Below are positions 57,561 to 64,000 of a stretch of 64,000 nucleotides of DNA, piece after piece. The translations under genes and the position numbers were made by a program. Under the pieces are notes generated by a model. It was not told the DNA's origin. It was given only the letters and a program-made list of their open reading frames with translations, and made no database searches. This DNA comes from Sambucus nigra (lineage: Eukaryota; Streptophyta; Magnoliopsida; Dipsacales; Adoxaceae). The DNA is taken from assembly GCA_949130495.1 (NCBI GenBank), contig OX422209.1, forward strand, positions 699,103,257-699,167,256, in the 5' to 3' direction. Position 1 is the first letter of the stretch. Each line of letters opens with the position of its first letter.

Positions 57561-57720
57561 TTAAACATATGCTTAAAATATTACTAATAATATTAGTATT
57601 GGTATTACTAATAAAATAATATTAAAAAAACTTAATCGTTTATTCCCTAAAACAAAACAAACACATACACCATTCAAAATTAAAACACCCTAAAGTTATT
57701 ATTTTATTGGGTATATTATT

Positions 57721-58398
57721 TGTTGATGCAAAAAAACTGGACCGAATCCCATTTTTATGATCACAGATAAATAGATAAAAGCAATCCAATCAAGCACATG
57801 AGAGACAAAGATTTTTAAAATGGTTCGGCTATAAGGAAAAGCTTACGTCCACTGTTATTTTATTCCCAGGAGTTTACAATAGCACAATGTGGTAGAGAGA
57901 GGGAGAAAAAGGGTGTATCTTGTGTATGGTCTCTCATCGTTGTCGGATCTCTTCCTTTTGGCTAAGGGAATACATGTATTTATAGTGATGGGAGATAAAG
58001 AGATTCATTGTATGTAGACATTTATGTCTACATTCAATGAATCTAATTGTTGAATTTCTTGGTATGCTATGTGTTGTCATCTATTAATACAGTATAAATG
58101 TACATTAATGCTCATTAAATGCGTAGTTATCCTTTGATCTTCCTGGTTGGTATGCCGACCAACTCTCCTCGGGTGCCGACTAACTCTCCTCGGGTGCTGA
58201 CCAACTCTCCTCGAGTGCCGACTAATTCTCCTCGGGTACTGACCAACTCTCGTCGGATGCCGACTAACACTCCTTGGGTGCCGACCAACTCTCCTCGGAT
58301 TCCGACCAACTCTATCTCTGGTGTCAAATATTGCCACGTAGGATGACATGTGTCCTTTTCTGATTGGTCCTCGTAGATGGAGAATTTTTGCGTTAACA
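57721..58398 (-). mobile_element. 3' LTR of T7
   Basis: 678 bp, plus strand TGTTGATGCA at left and GTTAACA at right (one change from ATCAACA). TATA block CTATAAATAC-type at 57976-57985. U3 carries about eight units of about 20 bp, GCCGACCAACTCTCCTCGGG, at 58146-58310. Polypurine tract at 58399 makes it a 3' LTR of a minus-strand element. Confidence 0.85.
58146..58310. repeat. 20-bp tandem repeat in T7 LTR
   Basis: About eight copies of (G/A)TGCCGACCAACTCTCCTCGG with variants (CTGACC, CTAACT). It sits about 90 bp inside the LTR start, where T3 and T5 have different short repeats. Confidence 0.9.
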
Positions 58399-58411
58399 GA
58401 AGCCCCCAATG
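58399..58411 (-). promoter_or_regulatory. Polypurine tract of T7
   Basis: Minus strand CATTGGGGGCTTC beside the LTR, as in T2 and T5. Confidence 0.8.
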
Positions 58412-59440
58412 CTCCATGCTTGATGGTTTACTTGAAAGAATGGAGTATTTATTCTGCAGTGTTGCTCGGTGCTCGTGAAATTATTGATCTACCTTCTTGA
58501 TTTGTTCAACATAAAGTGCATTATCTCCTGGATGACATATGATGCAGGCTGATCGATGGTTGCTAATCTTTCTTTAGAGGAACTCCGTGAGCTATGTATC
58601 ACCCCTGGGAATTTGGATGCAGCCATGCCATAGTATGCAGCTTGTAGTTTTTCATAATCTTTAAGTATGTTGATTGGTTTGCTAGCCGACCAACTGCCTC
58701 CTGTGCCGAGCAACTGAGTGCTAACTTCACGTGCTTGATTCTTCTGATTTATGATCCTCTGAATACTTTGTCGAGTAACATACTAGCTTTTGAACCCAAC
58801 TCTTCAATCTGATTAGTACCAAGCTAGTGGTGGACTTCGAAACATTTTCATACAACTTCTTCTTCAATGTTGGTCGGGACAGTAGTAGTAAAGATCTTAG
58901 TGCTGTAGATGCTGAATTTGACTTCTGAACTTCAATAGTATGTGCATAATAACTCCTGAATATGACTCCTGAACTTCAATATACCTCCTGAACTTCAATA
59001 GCCTCCTGAACTTCAATATACCTCCTGAACTTCAATATCAAAAATAATTCATGAGCAAGAAAAACAACTCCTGAATGTGCCTCCTGAACTTCATAAGCAA
59101 AATTAGCTCCTGGGCAAGAAAAATAACTTCTGAATGATAATTAATTGGGGCTGAATCTGATGCTCGACTGCATGATGTTATGAGAATGTGCCACCGAATG
59201 AACAACTGGATTTTTAATAGAGCCCCCAAGTGTGGAATATGATCTTTGAATGCTTTCTCTGCCTTAAAGTATGTTATTTGACAGATTTCCCTGTTTTTCA
59301 TAGACAATAAGATTTGTTCCACCTGTTGTTTGCTGTTCGACCACCCGGAGTTGATGGAGATTGAATCCTGACCAACCTTGGTACTTTTTGGAATAGTTTT
59401 ACTTCCTAACCAACATAAGTTGGTATTTTTAGGAATATAT
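58412..59440. other. T7 internal region, non-coding part
   Basis: No coding similarity on either strand and no match to antisense ORF1, which should be here in a T5-like element. Repeated phrase CTCCTGAACTTCAATA occurs several times at about 58920-59040. Inverted repeats ACCAA-CC-TTGGT (59371-59382) and ACCAAC-ATAA-GTTGGT (59409-59424) precede the arrays. Confidence 0.4.
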
Positions 59441-59758
59441 AGTTTTACTTCCCGTAGGAATACATTTTTTACTTCCCGGAGGAATACAAGTTTTACTTCC
59501 CGGAGGAATACAAGTAGCTTTACTTCCCGGAGGAATACAGGTAGCTTTACTTCCCGGAGGAATACAGGTAGCTTTACTTCCCGGAGGAATATAGGTAGCT
59601 TTACTTCCCGGAGGAATATAGGTAGCTTTACTTCCCGGAGGAATACAGGTAGCTTTACTTCCCGGAGGAATACATGTAACTTTACTTCCCGAAGGAATAA
59701 AGGTAGCTTTACTTCCCGGGGGAATATAGGTAGCTTTACTTCCCGGAGGAATATAGGT
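59441..59758. repeat. 27-bp tandem array, 12 copies
   Basis: Unit TTTACTTCCCGGAGGAATACAGGTAGC. ACTTCCC occurs at 59447, 59471, 59495, 59522 and then every 27 bp to 59738. The first two steps are 24 bp, the rest 27. Because 27 is a multiple of three and the unit lacks stops, long frames appear on both strands (for example SFTSRRNTG repeats), which I treat as artefacts. Confidence 0.97.
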
Positions 59759-59775
59759 TTTGATAATAAATGATA

Positions 59776-60075
59776 GAGACTTCCTCGGAGCTGACCAACA
59801 GATTATTGGGAATAAAATAAGATATAATAAATTCTGGAGACCTCCTCGGCACTGACTAACAGATTGTTGGGAATAAAATATAATAAATGCTGGAGACCTC
59901 CTCGGCGCTGACCAACAGATTGTTGGGAATAAAATATAATAAATGCTGGAGACCTCCTCGGCGCTGACCAACAGATTGTTGGGAATAAAATATAAATGTT
60001 GGAGACCTCCTTGGAGCTGACCAACAGATTATTGGGAATAAGATAATATAAATGTTGGAGACCTCCTTGCTGAAA
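59776..60075. repeat. 56-bp tandem array, 5 copies and a partial one
   Basis: GAGACCTCCTCGGCGCTGAC then CAACAGATTGTTGGGAATAA. GAGAC begins at 59776, 59837, 59893, 59949, 60002 and 60058. Each unit contains CCAAC-AGATT-GTTGG or a variant. Confidence 0.96.
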
Positions 60076-60079
60076 TAAG

Positions 60080-60885
60080 AATAGAATATGCATCCAAATA
60101 GATATAAAGAATAATTAAAAATAATAAAGTGCCTCGTTGATCTGTCGAGGTAGAATTATATAATGCCGCACAAGAATAAGATCTTCCAAAACATAAGAAT
60201 ATGTCCGAGAACGTTGTCAGGCCTGAATATAAATAAGAATTATCCGACCAACTATCCGTTGGGGGTGAAGTACAACGAATGTTGTAATTCTCCTTAAAGC
60301 TGAATAAGTATCTTGTCGAGGCACAATTGCATAATGCCGAATAAGAATAATATTTTCCAGAACATAAGAATATGGTCGGGCCTGCATATAAATAAGAATT
60401 ACCCCGACCAACTATCCGTTGGGGGTGACATATAATAAATGTTATAGTTCTCCTCGGAGGTGAATATGATAATAAGTATCTCGCCGAGTTCTCTGTTGAG
60501 ATGAATATAGAATATGAATCCCAAGGGATATATAGAATAATTTGTGCTTGAGACGATATCTGGGCCTGAATATAAATAAGAATTACCTCAACCAACTATC
60601 CGTTGGGGGTGAAATATAATAATTGTTGTAGCTTTTCCTCGGAGCTGAATATGATGATAAGTATTTCGCCGAGCTCCATGAAGAGATGAATATAGAATAT
60701 GAATCCGAACGGATATATAGAATCATTTGTGCTGGAGCAGATATCATAGCAATAATAAAATCAATAGTTCCTCGCTGAGGTGAAATTTCATACTGCCGAG
60801 CTATGATAATAGTTTCTAGATTGTTTCCGAGCATTCGTCGGCGTTGAATCTTGTACCTGTAAAAATTAATAATTTTCTCTACCAT
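60080..60885. repeat. Longer repeat array, units about 160-185 bp
   Basis: CCAACTATCCGTTGGGGGTG occurs within units at about 60246, 60406 and 60591, each preceded by GGCCTGxATATAAATAAGAA and followed by a TCCTCGGAGxTGAATATGAT-like part. Partial units extend to about 60885. Contains CCAAC-TATCC-GTTGG hairpins. Confidence 0.85.
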
Positions 60886-61760
60886 ATGTGTAGGCTGAAT
60901 TGATTAGTCATGAGAATAATTTACTCATCCAATCAATATATGATATGTATATGCTTGAGAAATAAAAATATTAATTTCAAAAAATGAAATAATATTTGTT
61001 GGCTGATATGTCGAGGCAAAATTACCTGATGTCGAGCAATACTACTTTTCCATAGGTTTACGAGAGCTTTCATCGGGATTGAATCTCGTCCCTATGAAAT
61101 TTTAATAGGCTGCCCGAGCACCTGTCGAGACTAGAGAAAATAATTATTTTCATGAGAATAATTATTCAGCCAAATAATATGTGATGTGTATCAGCATAAA
61201 AATTTCAAAATATAATATTTTTGTGCCAAATGTGTGTGAGATGGACAATTTTTTATCAAATATGCATCATAAATAAGACGTAGAGTTTTTTGTAAAGTTA
61301 TTTAATCTCCAACAACTAATTAGGTATAAGTTGCTGTTTGAAAATTATTTATCACTTGGTTTTAAAAATATTTTTTGGGGTGATCACAAGTTTTTAAAAA
61401 AAAACTTAATCCCCCTGTTTATCCCCGAGCTGAACTCGTGTTTAAAGAAATATCTGGGGTGCTTCGCATTTTTTTAATACCCCAAGATTCTACTGCTGCC
61501 GATAAACGGCATGGATGTTGCCGACCAACATTTAAGGATATCTCAAGTTATAGAATATATGGTGCCGACCAAGAAGCAAATGGTCCCCGACCAGCTGAGC
61601 AATTTCGCCGATCAACAAAAATGGTGCATTGACAGCACCGAACAACATTAGATGTCACCGACCAAAAAGTGGATGGTTAGATAGTTACCGGCCAGTAAAT
61701 TTAACCCTCCGAACAAGACTGAGATGTCCCCAATCAAGAAGTAGATGATCGTTGACCTGC
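60886..61760. other. T7 internal region, distal part
   Basis: Non-coding. At 61495-61740 the motif (C)CCGACCAA/CACCGACCAA recurs every 25-40 bp (for example GCCGACCAAC, GCCGACCAAG, CCCCGACCAG, CACCGACCAA), a degraded relative of the LTR repeat. No 5' LTR or primer site follows, so T7 is truncated on this side. Confidence 0.45.
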
Positions 61761-62620
61761 AAGAAAACATAAAATTTGAGAAAGAAATAGTGTCACTAAT
61801 AGTATATTGATATGTAATTAGAAAAATATAAAATTAGTTGACAATTGTTTAAAGTTTTTACTATTATATTGATCATTAAGGCCATATTTTCATTTTAACC
61901 GTTGATAAAATAAAACTTATAGATGATCTACAAACCTATGAGATGAACGTGTGACATCCTAACAAATATAAGTGTGTTTCTTCGAAAACTCGTAAGGAAG
62001 ATGTGTCGAATTTGGATAGTGAGGGCGATTTAATCCTGAAGAGATTGCTAGGCTTGCTAGGAAGTTTAAAAAATTTCTTAAGCTTAGAGACAATAAGAGT
62101 TTTAATAAGAAATTTAAGAATTTTAACAACAACCGTGATATGAAGAAGAGAGATAAACCTAAGAAGATGGATGATTAGGATAAATTTTATGAGTGCTAAG
62201 GGTTTGAGCATCATGCTTGTAAGTGTCCCACTTAATAACGGAAGAAAGTAAGAAGACCAAAACTTATAATGATACCCTTAGTGACACTGAATTGTAAGAG
62301 AAAGCTAATTCTCCCACGGAGCGTAACTATATCACTTTCATGTTTAGTCATGTGAGCTTAAATGAAAAATCTTCCGCCGCGGAAGATAATCATGTGAATG
62401 ATAGTTTTATGTGATTCCCAGGCTTATGAAGAAGAGGATGGAGAGGAGATTAGTGACAGGGAGGAGAATGAGCTTCAAGTTTCCTTTCGTGAGTTATTTG
62501 CGAAGTCTTGATAGTTGAAGAAGGAAAACTTGACAATAGAGGACAAGTTAAAGTGATTGTCGTAGAAAATACTTATAATTTATTGAGGATTTAAGGGAAC
62601 ATGAGAAGACTCTTAGGGAG
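61761..62620 (+). pseudogene. COP3: copia gag C-terminal remnant
   Basis: Plus-strand decayed frame from about 61990. EEIARLARKFKKFLKLRDNK, KKFKNFNNNRDMKKRDKPKK, then a zinc-knuckle remnant KFYEC(stop)GFEHHACKCPT (about 62180-62235), a KKVRRPK tail, and an acidic stretch SDTE...EEKANSPTERNYITF. This order (Lys/Asn-rich, knuckle, 'SDTESEEE') is that of SIRE-like copia gag. Multiple stops. It is cut at 62621 by D3. Sequence from 61761 to about 61990 shows nothing supportable. Confidence 0.55.
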
Positions 62621-64000
62621 TGTGACACCCTGCCTAATTAAATACCGGGTGATCAGTCATATATCCAATTAAAACAAGTTTCTCATCTGGTTCATTCTTA
62701 GCATTATTGTCGAAAACTTTTTAAAACATTACTAACCACCTAGTATTCAAAAAGTCGATGTCAAAATTTTAATCTTTTTATTTAACAATCAACAACAAAA
62801 CATTATTACAGAAATACATCCCATGCAATAGTAATATAAATTCATCCACAATATAAAAGACTGGAATGAAATAATACCGAATAAACCATAGGTTTCAAAA
62901 TCCAATATAAAGTCCAACCTGAATAAAAGTCTAAATACAAGGTCTGACTGTCATAAATGAAATAACTGTGGGCAATATGCCCGAATAAAGTACTACCCTG
63001 CACCCTACACTAGGAGTGAAATAAATGAATCGTCTAAGTCCAAATCCTGCAAGCATCCACTAGTGCTGCAGCTACGCATCCCTAGAATAGATCATCCTGC
63101 TTAGCGTTCCTGTGGCTGGACACCTAAAAGGTTTTGGAAAAAGGTTTTGCAAGTACGGGTCAGAGCCCAAGTAAAAATCATTTAAAAATATTTAGCAAGT
63201 AATTAAATAACAGTTTAAATGAACAGTTATTAGATACACATGTTAGGTTGCGAACACTCCCTTAAGTTCCTCATCTCTCATCTATAATGCGCACCTAACG
63301 TTTGCTACTCAACCCCACCTAGTCAATTCTAGCCAATCTAACTAGGCAGCCATTATCTAATAGATCCAAATCAATATAGCTCCTCCGTACCATCCATATA
63401 GTACGCTATCGAATACCCTTAATAATTAACATATCTCTTATGTTATTATTAAACCCCAGTTACCCTTTCTACGGAGGTTATTGTTCAAACTTTACCATTT
63501 AAGTTTCTCTACTTAAACTTTATTTTATATATTCACTAACTATCTTCATACTATTCACACATTAGTAGCTTCATCATTATATATATCTACCCTATCTAAG
63601 CTCCCTACTAAATAATCTTTAGTAGATTAATCGTTCTTTAGATACATACTATCTCGTCTCTCTACTAGCACACACAAGTAGATTATTCGTGTTGTATATA
63701 TATTTTACACACCATATATAATATAAGTACACACTTTGATATTATATCCCTGTATCACACATTAAGGGCTACTGGTTCGTAATTTTAACTCGACCCCAAT
63801 AGTTATTCCATATGTATTGGTTCAAAATGTTACCTCGACCCCATTATTCAGATTACTTTTAATTTAGATATACACAACTAACTAGTTTGAAATCATAAGT
63901 CTGCTACCCATAACTCATAGCGTCCACCCGTATTTCCATGCAAATACATTTATTAAATATATATCCTTTTCTCTTTAATATGGGCAAGGCTTTTCAAATT
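62621..64000 (-). mobile_element. D3: long LTR (Del/Tekay-like), minus strand, runs off window
   Basis: Starts TGTGACACCCTGCCTAATTA and matches the reverse complement of the 3' end of D2 (CTAACCACCTAGTATxxAAAAAGT, GTGGCTGGACACCTAAAAGG). 1380 bp visible. Because its 3' end abuts unrelated copia DNA, it is either a solo LTR or the 3' LTR of an element extending right. Confidence 0.78.

Noticed and set aside
59429..59971. 180-codon minus-strand frame as a real repetitive protein
   Set aside because: It follows from a stop-free 27-bp tandem unit, open on both strands, with no start context or domain.
59441..60885. CRISPR-like array
   Set aside because: Units are contiguous tandem repeats without unique spacers, in a plant retroelement context.

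Overview
This is AT-rich nuclear DNA of a flowering plant, almost entirely layered, decayed transposable elements. Plant origin is shown by Ty3/gypsy elements of the Tat type (second, archaeal-type RNase H and antisense ORFs downstream of pol), SIRE-like Ty1/copia elements with a tRNA-iMet primer site, long LTRs beginning TGTAATACCCCG, and a plant-type Helitron. I find no intact host gene, no rRNA or tRNA gene and no CRISPR. I cannot name the species.

Layout (my labels). 1-1244: 5' end of T1, a minus-strand Tat-like element (gag start, primer site, 5' LTR). About 1295-5601: broken Helitron (RepHel). 5602-7173: 3' LTR and start of the antisense gene of T2 (minus). 7174-16147: T3 (plus; LTR, gag-pol, antisense ORFs), cut by a copia pol fragment COP1 (about 16160-17704). 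About 19020-33393: T4, a gypsy fragment whose antisense ORF is split by COP2, a complete copia element (21290-31132, target duplication ACAAT). 33394-47330: a long LTR (D1) containing T5, a complete Tat-like element (33542-45171). 48052-52340: T6 (minus), with antisense ORFs on the plus strand and integrase on the minus strand. 52503-55442: solo long LTR D2. 55443-57720: unassigned sequence with a 104-bp duplication, a TA/TG/CG microsatellite, a small inverted-repeat element and a hAT-like end. 57721-about 61750: T7, an LTR followed by arrays of tandem repeats. About 61990-62600: copia gag remnant COP3. 62621-64000: long LTR D3, running off the window.

How the parts work together. T1, T2, T3, T5 and T7 share LTR ends TGTTGAT/ATCAACA; T2, T5 and T7 show a G-rich polypurine tract ending GGGGGCTT, and T1, T3 and T5 a TGGCGyCGTCTGTGG primer site. 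The complete plan, seen in T5, is LTR - primer site - gag-protease-RT-RNaseH-RNaseH-integrase on one strand, then a spacer of about 640 bp, then two ORFs (aORF2, aORF1) on the opposite strand facing pol, then polypurine tract and LTR. T3, T4 and T6 keep parts of the same plan. Every coding region is broken by stops, frameshifts or catalytic changes, so nothing here looks autonomously active, though RT, integrase or HUH motifs survive in places.

The most interesting signals are the conserved antisense module with a shared intron position, a tandem-repeat site that varies at the same place in every LTR of the family, the ACCAAC...GTTGGT inverted repeats in several 3' regions, and the satellite-like arrays inside T7.
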